In this document: positions 33,763 to 45,879 of the stretch, one piece after another
Position numbering within the stretch: position 1 is the first letter of the stretch
Layout of the letters: each line of letters opens with the position of its first letter
Assembly (NCBI GenBank): GCA_026210745.1
Contig: CP110632.1
Span: 310,001 to 374,000, forward strand
Direction of reading: 5' to 3'
Length of the DNA stretch: 64,000 nt
Origin: Exobasidium rhododendri
Taxonomy: Eukaryota; Basidiomycota; Exobasidiomycetes; Exobasidiales; Exobasidiaceae
Made by a program: the position numbers and the translations under genes
Notes under the pieces: generated by a model
Seen by the model: the letters and a program-made list of their open reading frames with translations, nothing else
The model's database searches: none
Told to the model about the DNA's origin: nothing

Positions 33763-34718
33763 TCATTTGAACATGCGAAGATAGGCGAGAAGTAAGGCGC
33801 TTGATGAGACTGCGACACCGACCAGGTATTGCAGTACGTTGATCTTTGCCTGCGATAAGAGTGAGTATCGTGCGTGTCGACGGTGTTCTGCGTCCGAACA
33901 TCAGCACTCACTGTGGCAATCAAGGACCGTAGACCGGCAATCTCGGACTCGATTCGTGTGTCGACCTGAGAGTAGTAGGCAGAAAAATAAGATTAGGATA
34001 AGCAGAGCTATGCCACTCTTGTCGCTCTTGTGCTTACCTCTTTGATCTTGAGTGCATGTACCGAAGATTCATCGCGAATACGGCCTGTGAGGAGAAGGCA
34101 GTAGTAATGAGACGACTGGCTCAGGGGCAAGACCGACTCGACGGTGCTCACCCTTTTCCAAATTCAAGTCTAGTCGCACACCAGCAGTCGTACGAGTGAT
34201 CTCCTCTCTCAACTTCTGCTTCAGTTTTTCGACGTCTGTCATGAGCCTCTCATTCTCACTCTTCATAAGCGTGAAGTCGTTTCTTTCTAGTAATTGTATA
34301 TCTGACTTCAGTCTTGCAAAGTCGACCTGTATAAGATACAATGATAGATGTTCGACCTTGTGAGCGGTCAAGAATATTTTCCTCTCATTGCTCATGCACG
34401 CACCTTTTGGCTGTATCTCCATCGTTCACCTTCCTCTCTGCCAACGAGTGCTGTCTCGAACCCTTTGATACTTTCCTCTACCACATCGCCTAACGCTGCC
34501 ACCAATGTGTCTGCTTGCGGCCTCGGCATCCCAGATGCTTCCAATCGTGTGACAAAAGCATGCGTATCGAAGTGAAAGGCCGACGTTGGCGAAGACGTTG
34601 CAAAGGAACGGAATATGTTGTTGCTTGCGTTGAAGGTGCTGCTGCTGCTGCTACTTGGACGTGCTACAGCTCGTAAAGGGATACTTCCACGACTGCAGGA
34701 GGCTATGAGCGGCAGCAT
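33763..34718 (-). CDS. mitochondrial DUF1640 / MCUR1-FMP32-like protein
   Basis: Five exons on the minus strand: 34404-34718, 34152-34326, 34038-34084, 33912-33965 and 33763-33849, giving 225 residues. The N-terminus (MLPLIASCSRGSIPLRAVAR) is basic and Ser-rich, a likely mitochondrial presequence. The DUF1640 core follows: FDTHAFVTRLEASGMPRPQA, a coiled coil with DIQLLERNDF, and NLEKGRIRDE, the family hallmark spanning an intron. The protein ends in one membrane helix (QYLVGVAVSSSALLLAYLRM). Relatives include yeast Fmp32, linked to cytochrome oxidase assembly, and animal MCUR1, linked to the calcium uniporter; which role applies here is unknown. Upstream frame extension to 34946 exists, but I prefer the ATG giving the presequence. 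Confidence 0.88.
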
Positions 34719-35126
34719 GTCGGAGGCAGGGCGACGCTTTAGTGATGTGGTCGATGATGCCGAGCGTAGGAGAGGAATTAACGTCAAGCTCTGCAGGTGT
34801 ATACGTACTGTCTTAATACTGGAGTGAGCGACTTGTGGCTGCAGAGGATAAATATAGAAAGCCACGCGCCATGACCTGGTCAGTGCATCGCCAAATATCG
34901 AGTTGTACGCCTTCGCAGTGGCGGCGAGGACGGAGCCTGCCATCATTAGATTTCAATCGACAAATTCTCCTTCTTGAACGAGCCCCCAATTCGCCCCCCC
35001 TTGCCCTAACAGAAGTCGTAGAAGCACAGGGTGGAAAAGTGTCGACCGTCACATATCGCTTCTGCTCCACCCACACTACAATTGCTCTGGCTTCTCAGTC
35101 AATTGCTTTCACCACATTATACGGGC
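34719..35126. other. intergenic: divergent promoters of the DUF1640 gene and VPS10
   Basis: About 400 bp between two divergent start codons. No gene or clear element seen. Confidence 0.45.
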
Positions 35127-38100
35127 ATGCTTCTGCTGCCGCCGCACGGGAGGAGGCGGCAAAGTCAAGCGGTCAGGGCGTCATGTCTGGCCACCACTCA
35201 TGCGCTAGCTCTTCTCACACTTCTGGCTGTGTTGGTAGCGGTCTTTACTCCCACAGTCCTAGCTGCCTCGCCAAAATCGAGCGTCTCACGCTTCACCAAT
35301 CTCCCGGCCAGACTCACTTACATCGACGACACGACTGTGGTTTTCTACTTTGATAGCATCAAAGGGGAAGTCTACAGATCAGAGGATGAAGGAAAATCTT
35401 TCAAGCCAGTGGTCGGACCCACCAAGGGAGCTGCTTACTTGCTTGTCGAGCACCCTTACGACAAGACGATGGTGAGTCTAGAAGTAGCGTGATATTTCGT
35501 TCGAACTTTGTTTGACCCACGATCCTCCTACGATTGCAGGTTTTCATCTTGTCAAATGCAAAGAAGCATTGGAGGTCGACAGATCGAGGGAAGACATGGC
35601 ACTCGTTCGAAACTCCTGAGCCGCCAGCTGTACGAGCTGGAGCGCCGTGAGTCCTACGTAGTACTGATGAATACTCGGATACAAGCTGACACCTCTACAT
35701 ACAGACTCGAGTTCAATGCGGACGAGAAGCACTGGGGACACATTATCTTCACCGGAAAGAAGTGTTCTACGTGGACTCCGTGGGGAGCTGCTCTTTGCCA
35801 CGATCTTGTGAGGGGTGATCTCTACTTGAAGGATAGTGCTTTTGACGAGGACACTGACATGATGTCACTTTTTCAGGCCTTCTACACCACCGATGCATTT
35901 GCGACCACGCCAAAATTGCTGGTCGAGTATCTGATGCATTGCACCTGGGCAAAGGCATCCAAGGAAGTCAAAGTGAAAGACGAACATCTGAAAAGAATCT
36001 TCTGTATTGCCTGGGTAGACAGTCCTTCCGCTGCGAAACCTTCCAAGCGCAGCAGTCACGTCCTCGACAGTCCCTTCCACCTTCTTTCGGCGAGAAGCAA
36101 TGACCACGAGATGCAAAAGCGGGCACCGATGGGGAGCCCCACTAGGTTATTCTACAGTGATGACTACTTTGCGTCGAGGAAGATGGTGGAATTTGATATC
36201 GGCAGGGATGCTAAAGGGTTCGTCGGCTTTGGACCTTCGAAGAAGTACCTGGTCACTGCTCTGCGAGATATTGCTGGCAGCTCGGGTGGCAGCATCGGTC
36301 AGGAGATGGCATTGTTCGTTTCCACAGACGGTGATCGATGGAAGAAAGCCAACTTCCCACACGGAGCTGGCCTGACCGAGGGAGCGTACACTATCGTTGA
36401 GGGTACGACGCATTCCATGGTTGTCGACGTTCTAGACACGACTCTTGGCGGTCAGACTGGTACTCTGTTCACGAGCGACTCCGAAGGCAGTCAGTTTGTG
36501 AAGAGCCTGGATGGGACAAATCGAAATCGTGTAGGGATCGTCGACTACGAGCACCTCGCCAACATCGAAGGTGTCAGCTTGGCGAACGTTCGAGCAGACA
36601 TCCACTTGGGTGGCAGCCAACACGGAATGGGAACAAAGACTGTCATCACCTTCAACGATGGCAGTTCGTGGAACTTTGTCAAGCCACCTGCTGGCTCGAA
36701 GTGTGGTAGTGACGACATCAACAAGTGTTCCCTTCATCTGTACTCTGTCACCAAGCTTCACAACACAGGTCGGGTCTTTTCTTCGTATGCTCCCGGTTTC
36801 GTCATGGGCGTCGGTAACGTGGGCGACTCTCTACTCCCGTACGAGTCTTGCGATACATATCTCTCCACCGATGCGGGACGGACTTGGATCAAGGCCAAGG
36901 ATGAAGCACACAAGTACGAGATGGGTGATCAGGGCAACATTCTGGTAGTCGTTGAGGATGAAGTCAGCACGGATCACATCTCCTACAGCTGGAATCATGG
37001 AAAGAAGTGGGAAGACTACAAGTTTGGAATCAGTATGCGTGCGAAAGTGTTGACGACGATTCCGGATGGCACTTCACAGAAATTCCTCCTGATCGGCACT
37101 CAGTCGAGGAGCGAAGCCGGCACCAACAACGATCGACAGGTGGCCGTCTTCCTTGACTTTGCAGGTATGAAGAAGCAGTGCAGTACGAGTGCGATGGAGA
37201 AGTGGGACGCTACAAAGGATCAGTGCCTGATGGGCCACAAGCAGTACTTTCAAAGGAGAAAGCCAGACGCAGATTGCTATGTGGGCGACAAGTTCCACGA
37301 CCCTGTCAGCAGAGAAGATCCTTGCCCATGCACCGAAGAGGACTACGAGTGTGATTTCGGTTACGTCCGAGATGGAGACAAGAAGTGCGTTCAGACTGGC
37401 AGGGACACCATACCTGCGGGTGAGTGTTTAGGCAATGCAAAGACATTCAAGGCTTCCTCTGGCTACCGAAAGATACCGGGAAACACTTGCGATCATTCGA
37501 GGGGAGTAAAGAAGGATGAAAAGGTCGACAGACCATGCGCTGGATCTACACCGGCCAAAGGATCCGTCTTCCACCAGACACACGAATTTCAAGGCCACAT
37601 CGTCGACCACGCCTACTTTTCCGACAGTCCTAACGTCCTGGTCCAGATTGAAAACGGCAACATTTGGGCTTCTCTGAACGATGGACTGAGCTGGAACAAG
37701 ATGGAGCTGGAGTACGACGAAAGCTATCCTGACGCAAGATTCGTCACCATGGCGGTCCACCCGTACGACAACACTCGAGCGTACTTGATCTCCAGTGGAC
37801 AGCGCTTCAGGACAAGCGTAGACAGCGGTCGCACTTGGCAGACGTATACTGCACCTCGACCTCCCAACGGGATGGGGATCAATCTGCTTCAATTCCACCC
37901 CAAGAAGAGTGACTGGCTGCTGTGGACAGGCACGCTTGGAGACTGCATCGGTGCGACGTCGAGCGATTGTCGTGCCGTGGCATACTACTCGCTGAACAAC
38001 GGAAGGGTCTGGAACAAGGTAGAGGAGTACGTCAAGACCTGCATGTGGTCTGCCGGTTCTGCAAAGTTTCAAGCGGCCGATTCGACTGCCATCGTGTGTG

Positions 38101-40015
38101 AATCCTACCGGGACAAGAAGGGGAACCAACGCACCTTTGACACTACCAACCCTCTGCAACTCATCGTGGGTGCAAACTACTACAAGAACAAGAATAAGAT
38201 CTTCGAAGCCGTGGAAGGTTTTGCCGTCTTTGATGAGTTCCTCGTCGTGGCAGAATACAAGAGCGCCAGTGATACGTTGACGCTCATGATCAGTCTGGAC
38301 GGCTTCCACTTTGCCGCCGCTCAATTCCCACCCAACACAAAGCTAGAGAAGCGGGCATACACACTGCTGGAGAGCAACACAAACAGCATCTTCATGCACG
38401 GCACCACTCATTCGAAAGCTGGAAGCGAGTGGGGCGCCCTGTTCCGAAGTAATTGGAATGGAACCTTCTACACGCTCACCCTGGAGCACGTCAATCGAAA
38501 TGCGAGAGGGTATGTCGACTTTGAAAAGATGCTGGGACTGGAGGGCATCGCTTTGGCGAACATTGTGTCGAATCCAGATCAGGCGATATTGTCCGGCGTG
38601 AAAGACATCCAGACGAGGATCACCCACAACGATGCAGGAAGGTGGAAGTCCATCACGCCGCCTTTGAAGGATGCCCTGGGGGAGCCACAGAAATGTCAAG
38701 AGGTCGGATGTAGCTTGCAGTTGCATGGCTACACGGAGAGAGTCGATCCTCGAGCGACCTACAGTAGTCCGTCTGCGGTCGGTCTGATGATTGCAGTGGG
38801 GAACGTGGGAAAGAAGCTGGCGCCCTACAAGGACAGTGACACCTTCCTCACGCGCGACGGCGGCTTCACATGGGAGGAAGTGAAGAAGGATGCGCACATG
38901 TGGGAGTTTGGCGATCAAGGCTCGATCATCGTGCTCGTGAACGATGAAGACGTCACCAACCTCGTCTTCTACTCCCTCGATCAGGGCTTGACCTGGCAGG
39001 AGTATTCGTTTGAGGACAAGATCCGAGTGAACAAGGTGGGTCATGAGGTTTCAGTCTGTCATTGTGCTGCCGTTTTACTAACATAGCATGTCTACAGATC
39101 GTCACAGTCCCGGAAGACACGCACCGCAAGTTCATCATCTTCGGCTCCAGACCGAGCTCTGTCAACACTGCCGTCGCTGTTCACCTCGACTTCACAAGCT
39201 TGGAGACACGAAAGTGCGACGAAAAGAAGGACTTTGAGCTGTGGAGTCCCAGCGAGGAAGCCAACGAACGCTGCTTGTTTGGCAGGGAGGTTCAGTACCT
39301 GCGTCGGAAGCGAGACGCCGACTGCTTTGTTGGCAAGCAGATCGTGCAACCTCATTCGATTGTGCGCAACTGCACCTGCACCGCTCGCGACTTTGAGTGC
39401 AATTACGGCTACCTGCCTGATCCCTCCGATTCAAGCAAATGCGTCGCTTATCAGGGCGTCATTCCTCTGGCTGCTGATGCCGATCAAGAGATTCAATGCA
39501 GGGACAGCGATTACTGGTATGAAAGGACGAGCATCCGCAAGGTACCGCACTCTTCCTGTGAAGGAAATCGACTCGATCAGGGCACGAGGCACGCCTGTTC
39601 CAGGAAGAGTCACGGCTTCCTGTACTGGCTCAGCCTGATCTGTCTGCCATTCGGCCTAGCCGGGCTTGTCGGGATCTGGTGGAACCAACGAGAGCAGAGA
39701 CGAAGAAACGGCGCCATTCGACTTGGTGGAGGCCCATCTTCTTCTTCGGACTCCAAATTCGTCGACACACTCGCCTCGTTGCCCTACTTTGCAGTGGGTG
39801 TCGCAGGTGAAGTATGGGGCACCGTACTGAACATGGCAGAGAGAGTGCCATTCCTGAGAAGGACGTTCAACTTGGGCGGCTCAGGATCAAGAGGGGACTC
39901 ATCGTTTGGTGGTTACAGAACGCTGAGGGCTAGTAACAACGAGGTGGGACCAGCGGAGGAGGACGCTGAGATCCTTCGCAATTATGAAGAGGAGGAAGGG
40001 GAAGAGGGGGAGTGA
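35127..40015 (+). CDS. VPS10: Vps10 vacuolar sorting receptor (sortilin family)
   Basis: Five exons: 35127-35471, 35540-35646, 35705-35807, 35877-39035 and 39098-40015, giving about 1543 residues. A signal sequence (LALLTLLAVLVAVF) leads to two tandem ten-bladed VPS10 domains with repeated Asp-box-like SxDxGxTW motifs (STDRGKTW, STDAGRTW, SVDSGRTW, TRDGGFTW). Each propeller is closed by a cysteine-rich sortilin C domain (ending CPCTEEDYECDFGY and CTCTARDFECNYGY). One membrane helix near residues 1410-1433 and an acidic cytosolic tail follow. Vps10 carries carboxypeptidase Y and other hydrolases from the late Golgi to endosomes. The 69-bp intron at 35808-35876 has no stop and keeps frame; family alignment (CHDL/AFYTTDAF) shows it is an intron. 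Confidence 0.95.
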
Positions 40016-40262
40016 AAATAGTGCAGATACAGCGTGTAAAAGTAAAATTTCTACCTGATCAATGAGATTCTGGCGTATGATGACGGAGACTCTCCTCTCG
40101 GAGAATCATGCGGCAGGACAACTTTTCAATCTCCTCGCCAGCAGCAGGTATCTTGAATCAGACGACTAAGTGTATCTTGATGTAGACAAAGATGTTACGT
40201 ACTGTACATGGTGTAGGTAGGTCATAAGATCGAGAACGCTGTTGTTGTCGCGCTACATCAGC

Positions 40263-43200
40263 TCAGCCTCTGTAGGAAGCTCCTTTCTGATGCAAGAACT
40301 CTTCAAACGAGGGATCAAAGAAGTCAGGCATGGTTCTTTGGCTACGATTGTTGGTATATGTATCGCGCTTTGAGAGCATCATACGACGAGTAGCATCCTG
40401 GAACCTGCCATTCGGGTCAATCGCTTTCCAGTTCGGATATGCCTTGTTGAATCCACGGATACGAACAGCCAAGAACTTGGCCTCTACCCACTTCTCGTCG
40501 TCGTTGTCTGTGTGACCCAAGTTGTCTGCTTTAGTAAGTCTAACATTAACGACTTCCTTAGCAGAGGCTCCTGACCTGACCTGAACTCACTTTTGGCGAG
40601 TTGCTCACTCGTTCTGCCTTTTCCGTCTACGTCGCCGAACTTACGTTTCTTGCTCCCTTCTACATGTTTGCTAGACTTGCTGTCATTATCAGTGCATCTC
40701 TCCCCATTCTCTTCTAGAGTGGTACATTTCTGAACACGCAACGTCTGGATGTCTGCCTTGATGTGGTCGCAGATCCTGTCGCTGCATGTGTGACATGCGC
40801 TCTGCTCCTCACTGTTGGCGTGACCCTCATTGCATTGGGCAAACTCGGCGTCGGTGCCCATGTCCATCGTGAAGACGATCGAGGCGCAGTACTGCTTCGT
40901 TTCTCCAAAGCCATTAACCACTCTGGGTGAGGGAACACACCGATTGGGAGGCTGTGCTTTGGAGCACCACTTATGGTCAAAGCCAAAGTAGACGAGTTCA
41001 AAGTCGTCGTGCAAGTTCTTCTTCTCCAACCGGCTTTTATCGTTGATGCTGAGCTTTGCCGACGATGCTCCGACGGGCACATTCTTTGGCATCATCCCTA
41101 CGATGAAATGATCGATACCCTCCGTATCAGCTTGACACTGATATGCAGTACAGCGATCAAAGGCATTAAACAATTTCTCGAATCGAAAAGGGTCCTTGTT
41201 GGATACTTTGCTGTAAGCATTTGGCGTGGGCGAAGCAATGGGAACAAATTGGTTGAAGTTGATCAGGGTATGGCGCAGGCGACTGTCGATGGTATCAAGC
41301 TTGGCCAGTATTCGCTGTGCATAGTCGTGATGCAGGTCTGCACTGCTCCCCTCGAATGTGTTTCTCTCTTGTCCGAAGGGGGAGAAGCTCTTTGACGTTC
41401 CAGCTTCACCCATGCTACTCTCCATCGCTTCCGGGTCATTCACCATCGCGATGAGGAAGCTTTCCAGTGTGGTGTACTCCATCTTGGCCTTACGAACGTC
41501 GTAAGAACTTGGCAGCGTGCAGTCTCGCACTCGAGTGAGTACCATACGTCCAACAAGCTCGCCGTTGATGCCCGCGTCCACCACTTCCAATCCGAACCTG
41601 AACAAGAAGGCCGGCTCCATTTCTCTCAGCAAATGACGCCACAGTACGTCTGATTTGGTGCCGTGCCACTCGTCTTCATACACCTTTATCGCACCACCCC
41701 TTGGACTGCTCTTGCACGGCCATCCTTCTACGACATTATATCCGTAGTTGAGAATTACCTGAGCGCTGGCTGCCGCATACGGTTCGCTAGGCGTGGCACT
41801 TGCGACGACATCATCGGCAATTAAGCCCATGAAGAGCAGCGTGTGGCTGGCAATGGAATCCGTCACAAGCTTGAAAGCGTCGTCCTCGCAGTGTGTCCCA
41901 CGCACTCTATCCAGCCCAAAGCGAAGAGAAGCAATCACAAAAGTGAGAAGATCCATTCTCGCTACACTCTTCGATACGCTTCCTCTTTCACTCGTCAGAG
42001 TAAAAAGGGGCAGCAGCCTCCAGTTGTAAGACGGTCCCGAGAGAAGCTTGCGCAGTGCTAGTCGCATCGCTTCAATGGGATCGCCAGGAGCAGCCCACAG
42101 CCCGCGGCCCTTGTGCTTCTGATGCTCGAGGCTCATCATCCTTCCCAGCGTGAGCTCTCGGAAGTAATTGGGTTCCGCTCTTATTTTGGCGCGGTAAAAG
42201 TGGTCCATTCCAAAGGCATGCCAGTTTGTGACGAAGCCTGCGTCGAATCCTTGCCAATTTGTGACAAAGCCCGCGCCGAATCCTTGATGACGAGAGGATG
42301 CTTCAACGACCTCCGAAACCTTCTTCATCACTTCCGGTGGTAGGATCGCCGTTTCGGTTGTGGTATCAACCAGTACTGCCCAGACACGACGGCGTGCGTC
42401 TGTATCCCAAGCTCCCTTCTCTTTTGCTCCTTGATAATCTTTTTCGAGGTCACGAAAGACCTTGACAAAGTTCGACAGCTCTTTTGGTCGATCACTTCTG
42501 CCTGTGTTTATCAGCAGGCTCTTCATGTGTCGGCACTCGTCGACTCCAAAGACAAATTGTGGCAGTCGAGCCTCCTTCGTAGCCAGGGAAGAAAGATTTG
42601 CTCTTGCGCCGTCTCCGGTAGAGTCGATCAATTTGAACATCTTGGCGAGATTGTCAACGAGGAGACTCCGGTGCAAGTAAGAAATTGCTTCAGCCTCACT
42701 AAGACATGCTCTCTCGTAGTCAGGCTTGAAGCGACTGCACTCCACTTCGAGAATAGCAGAGGCCAGCTTTACAACCGAGAGAAGGAATTGAGTCCGAGTA
42801 GTAGTATTGTCGGGCCTTGCCTCGAGAGAAGAGTGTAGATACCTGCATACGTCTGCCTCCAGTGACTTGGAGCGAGAGCAGGCCTCTACATGCTGCACTG
42901 CACGTCCCTTGTCCGCCCTGGCTCCTTTCAAGACTTCCTCTGCCGTGATTGTTGAAGAGACGTCGACGAGCGAGAAGGGTTCCGCCTCCGTATCTTGATA
43001 CGATAGACCGATATGAACATAGAGCTGGTCAAATAGAGCAGACAAGAATGCTGCTGCGACGACGTGACCTGGGTACTTTTGGCCGTCTTCGTAGAGGAAG
43101 TCGCATACGACGGTGTCCGGCGCAGGAAGTGACTCTTTTCCACCGCCTAATCTTTCCAGTGTGATGCTGAAAGACGGCACCCGTAGTCCAATGTTGCGCA

Positions 43201-43420
43201 GAAGTCGACTCTTTCCCATGCCACTAGAGTTGTTGAAAGAGATGCCTCGGATGTAATATTCGTCCTTTTCAAGATGACGAGGAACGATCTCGTCCTGAAA
43301 CGTAGCCAGAAAATCCTCGAGAACGATGTCTCCTTCTGCGTTGGCAGTCAAGGCCTCGTACATCCTGACTTTAGCGACAGAATCCACGTCCTTCCACACA
43401 AAATGATCCACTTCCTTCAT
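40263..43420 (-). CDS. large P-loop NTPase of unknown function (fungal NSSGMGKSR-type family)
   Basis: Two exons on the minus strand, 40591-43420 and 40263-40525, giving 1030 residues. A Walker A motif lies near residue 65 (FNNSSGMGKSRLL), with a following LPAPDTVVCDFL block. Walker B is FVFGVDECR (about residues 286-294), and a sensor-like WAVLVDTTTE comes about 60 residues later. This order recalls expanded, uncharacterised fungal NTPase families with the NSSG(M/T)GKSR signature, which have been compared with Crinkler-type NTPases; I could not verify that here. The middle shows a 33-bp in-frame tandem duplication (GFxAGFVTNW twice). Later are a Cys-rich segment (CHTCSDRICDH, about residue 870) and a basic KKRKFGD, a possible nuclear signal. 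Function unknown. It lies next to a rearranged fragment of the DNAJC7-like gene. Confidence 0.75.
42221..42286. repeat. two tandem 33-bp units inside the NTPase gene
   Basis: Copies at 42221-42253 and 42254-42286 differ at four of 33 positions and encode two in-frame copies of an 11-residue unit containing AGFVTNW. Confidence 0.85.
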
Positions 43421-44029
43421 TGTGTGTGTGTTGATGATTTGGTGTATGTGGAAGGAGGTAAGATGTCCCCTAAAAGAGCCACGAACTTGCTATTACCGTG
43501 GCTACGCCCATTCGTGTCAATTGCGGTCTTCCTTGCCTGCTTCCAAAATGTACCGCTCTGCTTCTGTGCTTCAGTACTCCAGCTGCATCAAACGGAGTGA
43601 GTGAGTCTGCGGAGGTGCGTGACTTTGCATGACGGCCCAGGCACGCAAGGGTGGATAGTGCACCTAATATGAAGACAATCACACGGTTAGCTCGATGCCA
43701 TTTTCCACCTGGTGATCTGAAAATCGGCGAAGTTGGTGCTGCAAACGATAAGCACTACAGACGAAGCTTCGAAAAGCTTGTTGAATGAGAAAAGAAAGAG
43801 TATTCTCATACGGCGAGCATGGCATCATACAGACAACGCTTTCAGGCTGGTCGTTTTCGATAGTCTCAGAGAAGCATTCTGCCGTCACACGCAAGTAAGC
43901 GCATATCTAGCTAGCTTGCACGCTTGATCTCACCTGCGGAAGATTCATCATCTTAAAGCAGAACAGCAAAAGTACATTGAGATGTGGCGAGCTGTGTGTA
44001 TGGTACTGAATCACCGGTGGTTGCAATGG
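43421..44029. other. intergenic between the NTPase and DNAJC7-like genes, carrying a gene fragment
   Basis: About 610 bp upstream of the NTPase and downstream of the co-chaperone gene. It holds the inverted fragment at 43690-43789. The remaining sequence shows no gene. Confidence 0.5.
43690..43789 (+). pseudogene. inverted, frameshifted fragment of the DNAJC7-like gene
   Basis: About 100 bp match the coding strand of the neighbouring co-chaperone gene (source 45270-45368, minus strand), but in the opposite orientation. Within it, 43735-43784 matches 45275-45324 over 50 nt with a single mismatch (encoding LQTIST(T/P)DEASKSLL). The part before the core carries several substitutions and a 1-nt insertion that breaks the frame. 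There is no start or J domain, so this is a dead duplicate piece and not a gene. Confidence 0.85.
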
Positions 44030-45879
44030 TCACCCAAAGTGGAACTGGTGAGCTCCCGCTCTTCCACCACCACCACCAAAGGGAGACCCTCCAAAGCTCG
44101 CTCCGTGATGGCCTCCCATTCCGCCCATACCGCCCATTCCACCGCCGCCTCCAAACAAGTCGGCTAGATTCACCCCTTGTCCTTCGAAACCATGGCTATG
44201 ACCGCCCATTCCATTGAGATCATCATCGTCTGCTCCGAGATCATACCTCCTCCTCTTTTGCGCGTCCGACAAGACAGTGAAAGCTTCACTGCAGAGCTTG
44301 AATTTCTCCTCGTCACCTCCTTTGTCCGGGTGATGTTTCAGGCTGCACAACCAGGTGAGGGGAGGGATGACCAGCCGTCAGCTGCAATACTAGCACTACT
44401 TACAACAATTCTACTACTCACCTCTCCTTCCGATAGGCCTTCTTCAGCTCGGCATCTGTCGCCGTCTTTTCCACGCCCAGGATCTTGTAATAGTCCTTCT
44501 TCTTACTCCTCTTTAGGTCGATTTCTGCTGAACGGAGCTCCCTCTTGAGTGCTTCCGCTTCTCCTTGTGGTGTTTCTTCTACTGCCTTTTTGAAATCGGA
44601 GACGGCTTCCTCGTACCTTTCACTGGCCAGATTGGCCCTAGCTCTTGTCCTCAGCGCTTTTACGTAGCCTGGGTTCAGCTGTAGAGACTCATTGCAATCA
44701 TCAATTGTTTCCTGATGCTTTCCAAGCTTCGAGTTGGCTGTCGCTCGATTGGAGAGTAGGATAGCCTTGAATCCGTTCGCCTTTCCACCACCGGAACTAC
44801 TATCCTCTCCTCCTTCATCGGCAAGCTCTAAGGTGACTGTGTACAATTTGATCGCGTTTTCTATTTGTCCCGCCTTGAACGCCTTGTTTGCTTCCTCCTT
44901 CGCCCTCTCCATCTTCTTGATTCTTCTCGTGAGCTGTGCTGCTACTTTGTTCTCTGGGTCGGCTCGCAGGGCGGCTTGGCCGTGCTGCACAGCCCTGTTC
45001 AGATCAGATCCTATCTCCAGCAGCACCCTCGCTCGTAAGATGTGCGCCTCTGGATCGTTCGGGAAGAGTCGCAATGCATCACTAGCAACACTATTCGCTT
45101 TATCCACCTGACCTCTCTTGAGAAGCAGATCACCTCGCATCAACCTCCAGGACAACGGCACACTTGTGACTTCTGCACTGGCTTTGTCTAATGCAATGCT
45201 TGCCATATGATACGATTCGTCTTTTCTGTATCGATAAAAGCTGTCAATGTGCTGCTGTGTCCTTTCCACTTGACTCAACAAGCTTTTCGAAGCTTCGTCT
45301 GGAGTGCTTATCGTTTGCAGCACCGATTTTGCCGAATTCAGATCACCAAGTTGGAAGTGGCATCGAGCTAGTCGTGTGATTGTCTTGGTGTTGGGCGATG
45401 ATGCTTGCATTGTGTTGGCTCTGTTGCAGTCTTCCAGCGCTGGTCTATAGTTCTGTAATGACATGTTGGCAGCGGCTCGATTTGTGAGGTAGGAAGCTTC
45501 GCTCGGATCAGACTCTGAAAAGAATAGAGAGGAGGACATTGGTGGTGGTCAGTCAAAAGGCACAAATGAACTCTAAAGAGAATCTCACCTATCGCCTGAG
45601 AGTAGAATTGTACCGCTTCCTTATACTTCTTGCTCTTGAAAGCCTGATTCCCCTCCTCCTTGGCCGCCTTTGCTTTCGCCTTGTCTTCTTCGGTGATCAC
45701 TGCACTCGTCGAGCTGATGATGTTCAATCTAAAAGACGTCAGCCACAGCAATATATGTAGCAAGTAGTAATATCATCTACCCACGCTTTCTTGTTGGCTG
45801 GCTGTGCCGCCTCCTCCTTCTCCTCCTCCTCGACGTTGACGCCGTTCATTTCGACATCTCCTTCGTCATCCACCACCAT
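44030..45879 (-). CDS. TPR and J-domain co-chaperone (DNAJC7/TPR2-like)
   Basis: Four exons on the minus strand: 45785-45879, 45589-45728, 44422-45514 and 44030-44342, giving 546 residues. After an acidic N-terminus (about 30 residues), TPR units begin at AKAAKEEGNQAFKSKKYKEAVQ-type sequence and continue with YLTNRAAANMSLQNYRPAL and, in the second half, ILLSNRATANSKLGKHQETI. The J domain (KDYYKILGVEKTATDAELKKAYRKE, with the HPD motif in KHHPDKGGDEEK) is split by an intron between KE and SLKHHPD. A Gly/Met-rich tail ends the protein. DNAJC7-type proteins hand clients between Hsp70 and Hsp90 in the cytosol. A fragment of exon 3 is duplicated in inverted orientation just downstream. Confidence 0.93.

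Noticed and set aside
37428-39044. long minus-strand frames inside VPS10
   Set aside because: Antisense shadows; the plus strand carries clear VPS10 domains.
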